A stretch of DNA of 63,197 bases from Desulfosarcinaceae bacterium (GCA_030066015.1 JASJCL010000035.1:1-63197); one strand, 5' to 3'; positions 15,262-24,839 are shown, numbered from the stretch's first letter. The notes: a model not told the origin generated them from the sequence alone. A program made the numbers and translations.

Positions 15262-16962
15262 CTAGACACGAATTCTATGCACCTCGACCTTTATCGCTTC
15301 TGCGAGCTGAGAAAGGTCAATCGCCTGTTGATTCACCGAGTCGCTGGCGGACAGAATCTGTTGCGTTGAGGTATCCACATTGCGCACCCGTTCCGAGACC
15401 ATCTCTGTCGCTTGTGCCGAACGGGCGATGTTGTCATTCACCTCAGAGACCCCATTCGAGGCCTGGTTCATATTGTCAGCAATCTCTTTCGTTGATGCCG
15501 ACTGTTCCTCGACAGCGGCAGCAATGGTATTTACGAAATGGCTGGCCTCGTCCATGATCTCTGCTATCTTTTTAATCTTCTCCATAGTTTCGGTCGTTTT
15601 GGATTGCATCCATCGCAGCTTTTCATCGGCGTTGTGAGTGGCGATTGACGTTTGCTTGGCCAGTTCCTTTATTTCCTGGGCCACGACGGCAAACCCCTTA
15701 CCGGCTTCGCCAGCACGAGCCGCCTCGATGGTGGCATTTAACGCCAGGAGATCTACTTGCTCGGATACTTCTCTGATGCTGTCGGTTACGGCATCTATCT
15801 CTCTAGCAGCCTGACCCAGTTCCAGGACAACTTCGGAGACATTCGCAAAACTGCCGTTTGCATCGTCGATCACAGTCTGCGCCTTACCTGAACTCTCGGC
15901 GATCTCGGATATGGTGTTGAACAATTCGTCCGATCGCCTCGTTACCTGGCTGATATTGGTAGCGGTTTCCTCCATGGCGGTAGCGACGGAACTCATCGTG
16001 GCGCTTACTTCGCTGGTGGATTCTGCAACTGTATTGGATTGCTCCGTAGTCGACTGCGCTTCAGATTTCAGTTTCTCGGAGATGGTCTGCAATCGCTCCG
16101 ATGATTCTGCGAGCTGGTCGCTTTTTTGGATAAACCCCTGGAAAATCGACTGCATTGCGTCACTGATTAAATTCAATCGATTCTGTATATGCGCCAATTC
16201 GTCTTCTCGTTCCGTTTGGGTACGATGGGTGAAATCGCCCTGTCTTAATTTTTTCGCATGGTTGAGGATCAAATGAACCGGTTTATTCACCAGAATAAAA
16301 AACAACAGGTAGATTGCGGACACCAAGATAAGAAGTCCCAATAGACCGATTAAAATGCTCTGTTTGCGGGTATTGCGCACGGCATTCATGGAGCTTGAAA
16401 GATCCGAGGCGACACTTATACCCCCAAGAATCTTCTGCGATTGACCATGACAATGATGGCAGCTTTGCTCATTGAGGATGGGAAGGTGTTTCACACTGTA
16501 GAGCATGCTGCCATCGGATAGCGTATTGATCGTGGCTGGCGGTTGACCATCGGACAGCATTTGGTTGATGGCGGCTTCCGCATCTGTAGTGTCAATAAGC
16601 TGCGCCATGGAAACGCCCACCTTGGTGCGATCTGTGCTGAACGAAATGCTGCCGCGGAAATCATACACATAGATGCTGACACCGGGCAGCTTTTGATTCA
16701 GGCGGGAGAACTGGGACCGTACGATATCGTTGTCACCGGTGCTCAGCGCGTCAAAGATGGCGTTGTTGATCACATTCGCTAAACGCGTGTTCTGGTCGGC
16801 CGCCTGCTGGTTTAACAATTTTTCCTGGGACCGAATATCATGGGCAATTATGGCAGCCATAACAACGCCCACAATCATGAAAATGGGAACCAACACCATG
16901 ATCCACAGCTTGCGGCCTCGAACCGATAACTTCTTTAGGGGGTTCACAGTTCTTATGCCCAT
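15262..16962 (-). CDS. Methyl-accepting chemotaxis protein with periplasmic heme c site
   Basis: Membrane chemoreceptor of about 566 residues. TM1 is near residues 20-40 ([19 protein letters not shown]). The periplasmic sensor contains one CxxCH heme c motif (SCHHCHGQ), and TM2 ([20 protein letters not shown]) lies near residue 205. HAMP and a long signalling coiled coil follow, with the hairpin tip [21 protein letters not shown] heme sensor suggests response to redox state or gases. I took the ATG at 16962 since GGGGGGG precedes it; an ATG at 16980 overlaps the upstream cytochrome gene. It ends in TAG and converges on the amine oxidase gene. Confidence 0.88.
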   Translation of the reverse strand: MGIRTVNPLKKLSVRGRKLWIMVLVPIFMIVGVVMAAIIAHDIRSQEKLLNQQAADQNTRLANVINNAIFDALSTGDNDIVRSQFSRLNQKLPGVSIYVYDFRGSISFSTDRTKVGVSMAQLIDTTDAEAAINQMLSDGQPPATINTLSDGSMLYSVKHLPILNEQSCHHCHGQSQKILGGISVASDLSSSMNAVRNTRKQSILIGLLGLLILVSAIYLLFFILVNKPVHLILNHAKKLRQGDFTHRTQTEREDELAHIQNRLNLISDAMQSIFQGFIQKSDQLAESSERLQTISEKLKSEAQSTTEQSNTVAESTSEVSATMSSVATAMEETATNISQVTRRSDELFNTISEIAESSGKAQTVIDDANGSFANVSEVVLELGQAAREIDAVTDSIREVSEQVDLLALNATIEAARAGEAGKGFAVVAQEIKELAKQTSIATHNADEKLRWMQSKTTETMEKIKKIAEIMDEASHFVNTIAAAVEEQSASTKEIADNMNQASNGVSEVNDNIARSAQATEMVSERVRNVDTSTQQILSASDSVNQQAIDLSQLAEAIKVEVHRIRV

Positions 16963-16963
16963 G

Positions 16964-17446
16964 TTAGTGCGCCCCCCCATAAAGTAGCGGTTTGAAGTTG
17001 AACGCCCCTATGCGTTCAGAATTATGACATTTCATGCAATCCTCAACATCGATGACGGCATTCAAGTCGCTCGGGTCTTCGGATTCGGCATGCACACTGC
17101 CAGGACCATGGCAAACCTCGCAGCCGGTATCCTTCAAGTGGGGGGTCTCCTGCTCTGAACGAAAGCCGCCCGTTTTTCCATAGCCTGTCGTGTGGCAGCC
17201 ATAGCACCCCTTGAGTTCCTCGGGTGTCAATTTTGTCGCCATTCTCTTCACGCTAGTGAAGGAATTGGCCTTTTTTGAGTGTTCTGTGAACGCCTCAAAT
17301 TGATCGGGATGGCACCCACCACACGTTTCAGAACCCACGTAGACAGGTTCCCCTGTGGCAAAACCCATCGAAACCATACCATCTGCATGTAATACTGCGA
17401 TAACGAGGAGAAAAAGAAGGGCATTGAACGGTTTTTCAAATTCCAT
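16964..17446 (-). CDS. Tetraheme c-type cytochrome (cytochrome c554-like)
   Basis: A roughly 160-residue periplasmic cytochrome with four CxxCH motifs: CGGCH, CYGCH, CEVCH and CMKCH. The N-terminus [20 protein letters not shown] forms an export signal or anchor. The first site lies in [20 protein letters not shown], typical of the cytochrome c554/doubled-CXXCH group. A GAGAGGAG box is 11 bases before the chosen ATG; the frame opens further upstream to 17500. It lies one base before the heme chemoreceptor, so the two are co-transcribed. The cytochrome may deliver electrons to, or report redox state to, the receptor; this is inference. Confidence 0.85.
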   Translation of the reverse strand: MEFEKPFNALLFLLVIAVLHADGMVSMGFATGEPVYVGSETCGGCHPDQFEAFTEHSKKANSFTSVKRMATKLTPEELKGCYGCHTTGYGKTGGFRSEQETPHLKDTGCEVCHGPGSVHAESEDPSDLNAVIDVEDCMKCHNSERIGAFNFKPLLYGGAH

Positions 17447-17645
17447 AACAAGTATAACTCCTCTCGGATATTCAGCTTTCAGTGGAAATCCGTTCCGCAT
17501 ACCTTTTTTGTCTATTTGGATCTATTCTATATTTATCGGTTTTATAGAAATTTACATAAATTCAGTCCCGCGCTTCTTACCGGGCCCATCGCGCTGGATA
17601 GGTTTCGCGTTTGCTTAGAGAATATATGCGATCTGAAGCGGTGAA

Positions 17646-18827
17646 TCAGGGTGATTCAACGGGTGCCAGAAAGGCCTCTGCCAAATGGGTCCAGAAACCG
17701 GCGCCGATGGGCAGTATGTCGTCGTTGAAATCAAAGGCCGGGTGATGGAGGGGCTTGGGATCGGGGGATGACTGGGTGCCGATGAAGAAATAACAGCCCG
17801 GACAGACCTGAAGCATATAGGAGAAGTCTTCACTCCCCATGAAGGGGCGTGCCAGATCGATCACCTTGTCGGCACCGGCAAAGGCCACGGCCTGGTCGCG
17901 CACGAAGGCGGTTTCGGCCTTGTGGTTGACGGTGGCGTCGTAGCTGCGGCGGTGGTCTACCGTTGCCCGCATCCCATAGCTTTGCGCCTGGCCTGTGGCG
18001 ATCTCGCTGATCCGCTTCGCGAGATACTCACGGATCTCCGGGTCGAAGGAGCGGATGCTGAGGACCAATTCGGCAGTATCGGGAATGATATTGCTGGCCG
18101 AACCGGCATGAAACGACCCCACCGTGACCACGGCCGGCTCGAAGGGCTTGATGTTGCGCGAGACGATGCTTTGGAGGGCCATCACGATGCTGGCCCCAGC
18201 AAGGACGGGGTCGGCCGTATCCTCCGGCGAGGCGCCGTGGCCGCCCCGGCCGTGGACCGTGATCTTGGCCTCATCCACCGCCGCCATGATGGGGCCTTCG
18301 CGAAGGGCAAGATGTCCCATGGGAAGATTGGGGGCGTTGTGGAGCGCAAAGACCGCGTCGCAGGGGAACAGCTGGAAGAGCCCCTCCGCGACCATGGACT
18401 TGGCCCCGCCGAAATTCTCCTCGGCCGGCTGGAAGATCAGATGGACGGTCCCATCGAAACGCCCCCGCTCGGCGATGGCCGCAGCCGCTCCCAGAAGCAT
18501 GGCCATGTGCCCGTCATGGCCGCAGGCATGCATTTGGCCGGGATTCTGACTGGCATAGGCAAGACCCGTCCCCTCCTCCACCGGCAGCCCGTCCATATCG
18601 GCCCGCAGTCCGATGGACCGCTGAGAATGCCCCTTGCGCAGGCTGCCAACCACGCCGGTCGTCGCCAGACCGCGGTGCACGGTATACCCCAGTGCCGTCA
18701 AGCGCGCGGCAAGAAAATCGGCCGTCGCGGTCTCTTTGAAACCCAATTCGGGCATTTGGTGAAGGGCGTGACGCAGGCGCTCCAGCTCGGAGCGGTTGAG
18801 ACGGATCTCGTTGGCAGGCTTCGGCAT
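17646..18827 (-). CDS. M20-family metal-dependent amidohydrolase
   Basis: A 393-residue M20D peptidase/aminoacylase-family protein (HipO/AbgB-like), cytoplasmic, hydrolysing N-acyl amino acids or similar amides with two metal ions. Motifs: LRADMDGLPVEEGTGL and ACGHDGHMAMLLGAA (metal ligands), QPAEENFGGAK, and the dimerisation lid GRGGHGASPEDTADPV. The ATG at 18827 gives the usual family length. It is last in the ABC transporter operon, 32 bases after a permease gene, so it probably processes the imported compound, for example an acylated or conjugated amine. Confidence 0.87.
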   Translation of the reverse strand: MPKPANEIRLNRSELERLRHALHQMPELGFKETATADFLAARLTALGYTVHRGLATTGVVGSLRKGHSQRSIGLRADMDGLPVEEGTGLAYASQNPGQMHACGHDGHMAMLLGAAAAIAERGRFDGTVHLIFQPAEENFGGAKSMVAEGLFQLFPCDAVFALHNAPNLPMGHLALREGPIMAAVDEAKITVHGRGGHGASPEDTADPVLAGASIVMALQSIVSRNIKPFEPAVVTVGSFHAGSASNIIPDTAELVLSIRSFDPEIREYLAKRISEIATGQAQSYGMRATVDHRRSYDATVNHKAETAFVRDQAVAFAGADKVIDLARPFMGSEDFSYMLQVCPGCYFFIGTQSSPDPKPLHHPAFDFNDDILPIGAGFWTHLAEAFLAPVESP

Positions 18828-18859
18828 TGCAGCGCCCCTCGTCGTTGGCCGCCGGGTGG

Positions 18860-19630
18860 CTAAACGTCCCGGGTCGGATTGCGGTTTTCGAAGTAGCGGA
18901 AAGTGAAGACCAGGATCCCGGTCAGGCACAGATAGATGAGTGCCAGCAGCAGCAGTGGTTCGTAGATGATGTAGGTGGCCTGGCGTACTTTTGACGTCAC
19001 GGCATAGACGTCGATGACGGTGATGGTGGCGACCAGGGGTGTCGCTTTCAGTTGCAGGACAACCTCCCCGTTGAGGGTGGGCAGGGCGCGGGCGATGGCG
19101 CGCGGCAGCCAGATGCGCCGCAGCAGGGTGAAGGGCGTCATTCCGTAGGCGCGTCCCGCTTCGAGCTCACCATTGGGAACGCCGGCGAAGGCACCCCGCA
19201 TCACCTCTCCCTCGTAGCCGGCGAAGGAGAAGGTCAATGCCAAAACCCCATAGGGCCAGGCCTCGCGCAGGTAGGGCCACAGAAAGGATTCCCGGATCCA
19301 GGGGACCTGGGGAAAGAGGGACCCGACGCCGTAGTAGATCAACCAGAGCTGAAGCAGCAGCGGGGTACCGCGGATCAGGGTGCAGAAGCCTTTGCAGAGA
19401 AGGGCCAGGGGTTTGGGGCCCGTCACCTGGAAGAGGCCCAATGGAACGGCAAAGAGAAACCCCAGAATGACGGTCGAGGCCAGGATGAGGAGGGTGACCC
19501 CGACGCCGGCCACCAGATCTCCAGCGAATTGGGGCAGCCACTCCCAGCTCATGGCGGTGGCGATATAGACCACCAGCCCCGCGGCCAGCAGCATGAGGAC
19601 GACACGATGGGGTTTGATCCAGCTCAGCAT
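18860..19630 (-). CDS. Amino-acid ABC transporter permease (HisM/GlnP type)
   Basis: A 256-residue inner-membrane permease of the polar amino acid uptake family. It has several hydrophobic segments and the EAA loop that docks on the ATPase (ELEAGRAYGMTPFTLLRRI, IWLPRAIARALP). It pairs with the second permease encoded just upstream. The two genes are separated by TAG ACC ATG, so this gene is in the same frame as the previous one with only the UAG and one Thr codon between them. It ends in TAG. Confidence 0.9.
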   Translation of the reverse strand: MLSWIKPHRVVLMLLAAGLVVYIATAMSWEWLPQFAGDLVAGVGVTLLILASTVILGFLFAVPLGLFQVTGPKPLALLCKGFCTLIRGTPLLLQLWLIYYGVGSLFPQVPWIRESFLWPYLREAWPYGVLALTFSFAGYEGEVMRGAFAGVPNGELEAGRAYGMTPFTLLRRIWLPRAIARALPTLNGEVVLQLKATPLVATITVIDVYAVTSKVRQATYIIYEPLLLLALIYLCLTGILVFTFRYFENRNPTRDV

Positions 19631-19633
19631 GGT

Positions 19634-20344
19634 CTACCCAACCTCCGGTATGCCGCGATAGGCACGCCGCTCAATGGATCGAATGAGGACGTTGGACAGC
19701 AGGGTGACGATCAGATAGAGCACGCCCGCCGCGCTGAAGAAGAGAAAATAGTGCTTGGTCGCCCCCCCGGCCTGTCGGGTGGCCAGGGTCAGCTCGGTAA
19801 AGCCGATCACGGCCAGCAGGGCGGTGTCCTTGGTCGCGATGAGCCAGAGGTTGGAGAGGCCGGGAATGGCGTGGGGCAGCATCGCCGGCAAGGTGATGCG
19901 CCGCAGCATCAGACTCGGCTTCATGCCGTAGGCGCGGGCCGCCTCGATCATACCGGGGGGGATGGCCTTGATGGCCCCGCGGATCACCTCCGTCGAGTAG
20001 GCCCCCTGGACCACCCCGATCACCATGATGCCGGCCGCCAAGCCGCTAATGTCGATGGGCGGACGGCCGAGGAGCTGCATCACCTGGTTGACGATATCCG
20101 AACCGACGTAGAAGAGAAGCACAATCAGGACCAGTTCGGGGATGGCCCGCACGACGGTGGTGTAGCAGGCCAGTAAGTCGCGTAGGACCGGGCCGCCGTA
20201 GAGTTTGCCGAAGGCACCGCCAATGCCGATTAATAGGCCCACCAGATAGCCGCCAAAGGCGACGGACATCGACATGGCCAGTCCGCGAAGCAGCACCGCG
20301 CCCCAGCCGGGGGGAGAGAAGGCAAGCAGTTCGAAAGCGCTCAT
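19634..20344 (-). CDS. Amino-acid ABC transporter permease (HisQ/GlnP type)
   Basis: A 236-residue permease partner of the adjacent one. The EAA loop is MIEAARAYGMKPSLMLRRIT, and the N-terminal segment GLAMSMSVAFGGYLVGLLIG is a membrane helix. The gene ends with TAG (19634-19636), followed one codon later in the same frame by the ATG of the next permease. If the UAG were read as Pyl, a single tandem permease of about 494 residues would result; ordinary termination with reinitiation is the default reading. Confidence 0.9.
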   Translation of the reverse strand: MSAFELLAFSPPGWGAVLLRGLAMSMSVAFGGYLVGLLIGIGGAFGKLYGGPVLRDLLACYTTVVRAIPELVLIVLLFYVGSDIVNQVMQLLGRPPIDISGLAAGIMVIGVVQGAYSTEVIRGAIKAIPPGMIEAARAYGMKPSLMLRRITLPAMLPHAIPGLSNLWLIATKDTALLAVIGFTELTLATRQAGGATKHYFLFFSAAGVLYLIVTLLSNVLIRSIERRAYRGIPEVG

Positions 20345-20434
20345 AATTTCAGATGGCCCGTCAGCGTCAGGGGTGCATCGATTGGATGTCTGGATGGTGG
20401 GGGCTGATCAACAGCCCCCAGAACCAATGGCGGT

Positions 20435-21211
20435 TTATTCGCCGTAAACGTCCATGCCAAAATACTTCATGGATAGCTTCTGGTACTCGCCGCTGGCGCG
20501 GGTGGCTTTGATGGCGGCGTTGATCTTTTCGCGCAATGCATCGTCCCCCTTGCGCACGGCAACGCCGACCCCCCGGCCCAGAATGGTCGCATCGTAGGCC
20601 ACCTCACCTTTGATCTCACAGCAGGCCATCCCTTCCTTTGATTCCATAAATTCGGTCATCGCCGGGGCATCGGCCTGGGTGGCGTCGATGCGGCCGGAGA
20701 CCAGGTCCTGGTTGATCTCGTCCTGGGTCTGGTATTGCTTGAGCTTGGAGTCTTTGAAGTACTTCTCGGCGTACGCCGCATGGGTGGTGGCCGTCTGCAC
20801 GCCGACCAGCTTGCCCTTCAGGCCCTCTGGCGTGGGTGCGAACTTCATGCTTTTGGTGCCCACCACCACGGCATTGGGCTTGAAGTAGGGGATGGAAAAA
20901 TCGACCTTCTTCTCACGCGCTTCGGTGATCGACAAGGAGCCCATGATCATGTCGACCTTCTTGGACATCAACGCGGGAATGATGCCGTCCCACATCGTAG
21001 GCGCCAGCTCGCAGTCCAGTTTGGCCTCCTTGCAGACGAGCGCGATCATCTCGATCTCCCAGCCGACCCATTTGCCCGATGCATCCGGGGAGGTGAAGGG
21101 CGGGTAAGGCTCTGCGCCGAAGGCCACACGAACCGTTTCCGCAGCCGCCAGGCTGGTGCTGAAGATGATGACGAGGGCAACGAGAACCAGTTTCTTCAGT
21201 AATGCAGACAT
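20435..21211 (-). CDS. Periplasmic amino-acid/amine-binding protein of an ABC transporter
   Basis: A 258-residue extracellular solute-binding protein, family 3 (ArgT/HisJ). The signal peptide MSALLKKLVLVALVIIFSTS ends near AAAETV. The mature domain has the family patterns FGAEPYPPFTSPD, WEIEMIALVCKE, DMIMGSLSITEAREKKVDFS and SGRIDATQADAPA. It captures the substrate in the periplasm for the two permeases. Because the operon lies between MttB genes, the ligand may be a methylated amine or amino-acid betaine rather than a standard amino acid, but the sequence does not decide this. Confidence 0.9.
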   Translation of the reverse strand: MSALLKKLVLVALVIIFSTSLAAAETVRVAFGAEPYPPFTSPDASGKWVGWEIEMIALVCKEAKLDCELAPTMWDGIIPALMSKKVDMIMGSLSITEAREKKVDFSIPYFKPNAVVVGTKSMKFAPTPEGLKGKLVGVQTATTHAAYAEKYFKDSKLKQYQTQDEINQDLVSGRIDATQADAPAMTEFMESKEGMACCEIKGEVAYDATILGRGVGVAVRKGDDALREKINAAIKATRASGEYQKLSMKYFGMDVYGE

Positions 21212-21298
21212 GTCAATCTCCTTTGCTTCCTCTGTAATGGGGTTAGGTTCGTCTGTACCTGCATCGCGGCGCCAAGGGAGCGTGCCAGCGGAGCGCCG

Positions 21299-22087
21299 TC
21301 AGGAGAGGGCACTGATAAACCGCTTGAGATGCTCTGACTCCGGTGCGCCGAAGATCTGCTCGGGGGGACCCGCCTCCGCGATGATGCCGTTGTGCAGAAA
21401 GATGATCCGGTCGGCCACCTCCCGGGCGAACTTCATCTCATGGGTGACGAGGAGCATGGTGCGGCCCTCTTTGGCGAGATCACCGATGACGGCCAGCACC
21501 TCACCGATCAGCTCGGGGTCCAGGGCCGAGGTGGGCTCGTCGAACAGCATCACCTCCGGCTGAATGGCCAGAGCCCGGGCGATGGCGGCCCGCTGCTGCT
21601 GGCCGCCGGAAAGAAACATCGGGTAGGTGTCGTGCTTCTCATGCAAGCCCACCCGTTTAAGGAGGCTTTCCGCCAATTCGGTGGATTCCGCCTTCGAGCG
21701 ACCCAAGACGTGGACGGGGACCTCGATCACATTCTCCAGTAGGGTCATATGCTGCCAGAGGTTGAAACTCTGGAAGACCATGGCCAGACGGGTGCGGATG
21801 CGGCGCACCTGGTCCTGGTCGGCGGGCTTCAGACCGCCTTTCCCGTCGCGCTTCATTTCGATGGCTTCGCCATGCACTTTGATGGTGCCGCTGGTGGGGG
21901 TTTCCAGCATGTTGATGCACCGCAGCATGGTGGATTTGCCCGAACCGCTGCCGCCGATAATGGCGATCACCTCGCCCTGATGCGCATCGAGGGAAACGCC
22001 TTTGAGCACCTCAAGGTCGCCAAATGATTTGTGCAGATCGATGACCTCGATCACCTTTGCCGCATCGGTCCCGCTTGAATGTGCCAT
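21299..22087 (-). CDS. Amino-acid ABC transporter ATP-binding protein
   Basis: A 262-residue ATPase of the HisP/GlnQ type that powers the transporter from the cytoplasmic face. Walker A is IIGGSGSGKSTMLR, the signature is LSGGQQQRAAIARAL, and Walker B is VMLFDEPTSALDP. It is the first gene of the operon ATPase, binding protein, permease, permease, amidohydrolase. A TTGGATACAA palindrome-like site lies about 45 bases upstream of the ATG, matching sites in front of the nearby mttB genes and implying shared control. Confidence 0.93.
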   Translation of the reverse strand: MAHSSGTDAAKVIEVIDLHKSFGDLEVLKGVSLDAHQGEVIAIIGGSGSGKSTMLRCINMLETPTSGTIKVHGEAIEMKRDGKGGLKPADQDQVRRIRTRLAMVFQSFNLWQHMTLLENVIEVPVHVLGRSKAESTELAESLLKRVGLHEKHDTYPMFLSGGQQQRAAIARALAIQPEVMLFDEPTSALDPELIGEVLAVIGDLAKEGRTMLLVTHEMKFAREVADRIIFLHNGIIAEAGPPEQIFGAPESEHLKRFISALS

Positions 22088-22362
22088 ACAATTTGCGCTC
22101 TAAAAGTAGATGTCGACCAGGTTGCCAATTTGGATACAACTATTGAGCCCTTTTATTGCATCCGACCCAAACGGTCTGACGAGCAAGCATCAACCATATT
22201 TGGGCGGGTTAGCGGCGTAAAAAGGGGCCCTGATCCCACAAGACCATATATAAGCACATAATATTTACAGATTGAAATATAAAAAAATTAATTTTCACCG
22301 AATGAATGCGACGCGGCAGACCGCGCATTTGAAACACTTGCTCGACAGCGCGTGGCCGGTAC
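22088..22362. promoter_or_regulatory. Upstream region of the ABC operon
   Basis: 275 bases with no gene. It is AT-richer than its surroundings and holds the operator candidate TTGGATACAA at 22130-22139. No convincing -35/-10 pair was identified for the minus-strand operon. Confidence 0.4.
22130..22139. promoter_or_regulatory. Candidate GntR operator TTGGATACAA (ABC operon)
   Basis: This near-palindrome (8 of 10 positions symmetric) is identical to the site at 24709-24718 and close to TTGTATACAT at 24881-24890. All three lie before operons flanking the GntR-type regulator gene at 22363-23022, so that regulator is the likely binder. Confidence 0.5.
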
Positions 22363-23022
22363 CTACAGAGAGATGTAATCCTCGGGCAGCACCTGGATCT
22401 CCATCCCCTCGAAGGCGCTGGTGAGATGGGTCTCCATCTCTCTCTCCGCCGCGGTGGGATCCCCAGTCTCGATGGCATCCACGACCTGCTGGTGCTCGTG
22501 AATGGAGGGGTAGATGGGCATGGAAAAAAACGGATCGTAGAGAATGAGATAGATCTTGGTTCGGTTGAGCAGCTCTTCGATGTAGCGGGAGAGCACCGTG
22601 TTGCCCGACGCCTCGGCGATGGTTAAATGAATGGCGTCATTTACGCGGTAATACGCCTCCAGATCCCGTTTCGTGAAAATTGCGCGCTCCTCGTCCAGGC
22701 AGGCGCGTAATCGTTTGAGCTGCATCTCCGTGATCTGTTTGGCGGCCAAACGGGCGGCGGCCTTTTCGAGTTGCGTCCGAACGAAGAAGGTGCCTTGGAT
22801 CTCTTCCAGGGTGGGTTCGATGACACAGGCGCCTTTGTTGGTCTCATAGGTGGCGAAGCCCTCGTAGACCAATCGGCGAATGGCGCCCCGCACCGGGGTT
22901 CGGCTGACCTTGAGCTGGGTGGCCAGGGCGGTTTCGACCAGTTTGGTGCCCTGCTTGATATACCGCTTGATGATGGCGTTCTTGAGCTTCTGGTAGACGA
23001 ACGCTTCGTTGCTCTTATCCAT
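22363..23022 (-). CDS. GntR-family (FCD) transcriptional regulator
   Basis: A 219-residue regulator with a GntR winged helix at residues 8-75 (ATQLKVSRTPVRGAIRRLVY, then FATYETNKGACV as the wing) and an all-helical FCD ligand domain (VRTQLEKAAARLAAKQIT, then EASGNTVLSRYIEELL). It sits between the ABC transporter operon and an MttB-family gene, both on the same strand. Three copies of a TTGNATACAA-type palindrome are found before the ABC operon and between the two divergent mttB genes. It probably senses the imported amine. It ends with TAG. Confidence 0.88.
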   Translation of the reverse strand: MDKSNEAFVYQKLKNAIIKRYIKQGTKLVETALATQLKVSRTPVRGAIRRLVYEGFATYETNKGACVIEPTLEEIQGTFFVRTQLEKAAARLAAKQITEMQLKRLRACLDEERAIFTKRDLEAYYRVNDAIHLTIAEASGNTVLSRYIEELLNRTKIYLILYDPFFSMPIYPSIHEHQQVVDAIETGDPTAAEREMETHLTSAFEGMEIQVLPEDYISL

Positions 23023-23189
23023 TCAAAATACCCGTCTCCATCCCGGTTGGCGTTGGCTTTGGATCGTTCGGCCTCCCCTATATCACAGGATCGTGGGGCG
23101 GCGGAAATCGATCTCCCCAGGCGTTCGGCTGCCGGAAAGGATCGGGGATGCGCCAAGCGCCTTACGGTGTCGGGGACGATCGCCCGCCA

Positions 23190-24647
23190 TCACCCCCCGA
23201 GGATCTCCTTTCGGGCTGCCGCCGCGATCCGATCCAGCTCCCCCTGCAAGGCCTCGTCCAGGGGCGGCACCTCATGGCGGGACAATATCTCGGCGGCCCG
23301 CAATGTGGCCTCGGCGGCCAAACTTTGGGGACCCTCGCCCCCGCCTTTGTGGGAAGGATGGGCAAAGAGCTGAGGGACAAACTGGATCTCCTTGCGCAGA
23401 AAATCCCGGGTATGGGGATCGGTGAGGTAATGGCCGCTGCCCGTGGATACCCGTTTGATCGCCTCGAGACCAAAGGCTTCGGTCTCGTGACTGAAGCCCG
23501 CCAGCAAGCGGCGGGTGTGGCCCCAGATCTCATCACCGATCACCAAGCCCTCCTTGCTGATTCCCATGGACCTATCCACACAGCCGGTGGAGGCGTTCTC
23601 GAAGGACCCCGCCAGGGCGAAAAGACTCACCGACACGCCGTTGCCGAAGAGGATATCCTCGAGTCTCGCCCCGGTGGTTTCGTAGGCCGAGGGCGCCGCC
23701 GGCAGCCGGTAGTGGCGGGCCATCTGGATCAGCCCCAGTGAGCACAGAACGATCTCGGGACTCATGAAGAGGGTACCACCGGTGCGCTTCTCCATGGCTT
23801 GGATGAAAAAGTAATACCAGGTGGGGGTACCCGGGCAGAGGAGATCGATGAGGACGGCGCTGGCCACCGCCTCGGCGTTGGCCTGAACCAAGGTACCGGC
23901 GATGGTCGTCGGGGCGCTGGTCCCCATCATCGGCACGATGGGTACTTTCACCGGAATCTTGTAGCGCCCATACTGGAGCAAGCGTTCGATCTCGTCCTCG
24001 GGATAGTGGAGTTGCTGCAGCACGGTAACGATACCGTGACCGATGGGGCGTTGGGCCAACACCTCACTGGAACCCGCCACGGCCAGCAGCATCTCGAGCT
24101 GATAGGCAAGGTTCTTGGAATCGCTCACCAAGGTCCAGATGTGTTTGCGGCCCGCCTCCAGCAACGCTTTGAGCACCAGGATATCCCAGAGGGGCAGGGG
24201 GGTGTCGCAGGGGGTCTGGGAGGCCACGAAGGCCGTATTGGGCAAGGCATCGACGAGGCGGCCGAGATCGTGGCAATCCTGGAGCGTCACCTTCCGGTTG
24301 CCGCCGGTGGCCAGGTCGACGAGGTTCACCGCCCCACCAGTGCTCCGGCAGATGGGAGGGGCATCATGGGCCACCTGGAAGTCGAACTCAGGCGTCCGGC
24401 CGCCGCAGACAAAGGACTTGGGAAGGGTCGCCAGGGAACCCTCCACCAGCGCAGGCGGAAAATGGGCCCGGCGAGTGGTCATATCGACTCGGGCGCCTTT
24501 TTCAGCCAGCGTTTTCAGGGCTGCCGTATGCTGAACCGCAATTCCCGTGTTTTCGAGAATATCGAGGGTGTGACCGTGGACGATCGCCACCTGCGCCGCG
24601 CTGAGCACCTGATATGTGGGAATGTTCAACCTTCGCTCCAGAGACAT
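23190..24647 (-). CDS. MttB-family methyltransferase, no pyrrolysine
   Basis: A 485-residue MttB-superfamily protein with an intact frame. Around the Pyl-equivalent site it reads APSAYETTGARLEDILFG; Thr is the likely residue there, but the alignment is less certain than in the other paralogs. Typical parts include a starting LSAAQVAIVHGHTLDILENT and APTTIAGTLVQANAEAVAS. It is divergent from the Pyl-containing mttB at 24923 and shares with it a promoter region holding two TTGNATACAA sites. With the ABC transporter and GntR gene downstream on the same strand, it probably demethylates the imported compound. Confidence 0.86.
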   Translation of the reverse strand: MSLERRLNIPTYQVLSAAQVAIVHGHTLDILENTGIAVQHTAALKTLAEKGARVDMTTRRAHFPPALVEGSLATLPKSFVCGGRTPEFDFQVAHDAPPICRSTGGAVNLVDLATGGNRKVTLQDCHDLGRLVDALPNTAFVASQTPCDTPLPLWDILVLKALLEAGRKHIWTLVSDSKNLAYQLEMLLAVAGSSEVLAQRPIGHGIVTVLQQLHYPEDEIERLLQYGRYKIPVKVPIVPMMGTSAPTTIAGTLVQANAEAVASAVLIDLLCPGTPTWYYFFIQAMEKRTGGTLFMSPEIVLCSLGLIQMARHYRLPAAPSAYETTGARLEDILFGNGVSVSLFALAGSFENASTGCVDRSMGISKEGLVIGDEIWGHTRRLLAGFSHETEAFGLEAIKRVSTGSGHYLTDPHTRDFLRKEIQFVPQLFAHPSHKGGGEGPQSLAAEATLRAAEILSRHEVPPLDEALQGELDRIAAAARKEILGG

Positions 24648-24708
24648 CGTGGCGAAGGGGTTTTGCTGGATGATCGATACAACAGGTCGGCTGGGTCCTT
24701 CACCAATA

Positions 24709-24718
24709 TTGGATACAA
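24709..24718. promoter_or_regulatory. Candidate GntR operator TTGGATACAA (minus-strand mttB)
   Basis: Same 10-mer as at 22130-22139. It lies about 20-30 bases downstream of the predicted start of the minus-strand transcript, a position suited to repression. The neighbouring GntR/FCD regulator is the likely binder. Confidence 0.5.
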
Positions 24719-24743
24719 TTATTGGTTATAATTTTTGTACTCA

Positions 24744-24771
24744 TTTAAAGAGGTCGGTGCCTGTTTGTCAA
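24744..24771 (-). promoter_or_regulatory. Promoter candidate for the minus-strand mttB
   Basis: Read on the minus strand: TTGACA (24766-24771), 16-base spacer, TTTAAA (24744-24749). This leaves a leader of about 90 bases carrying the TTGGATACAA operator. Confidence 0.5.
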
Positions 24772-24839
24772 TAATTATCTCAATGGGTTAGCCCTGCCGG
24801 CGGGATATGGGCGGCGGGCTGCAAAGACCGAAATCGGTA

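Noticed and set aside
19052-20176. Plus-strand open frame of 374 codons
   Set aside because: Antisense to the two permease genes, with Gln/Gly/His-rich low-complexity composition.
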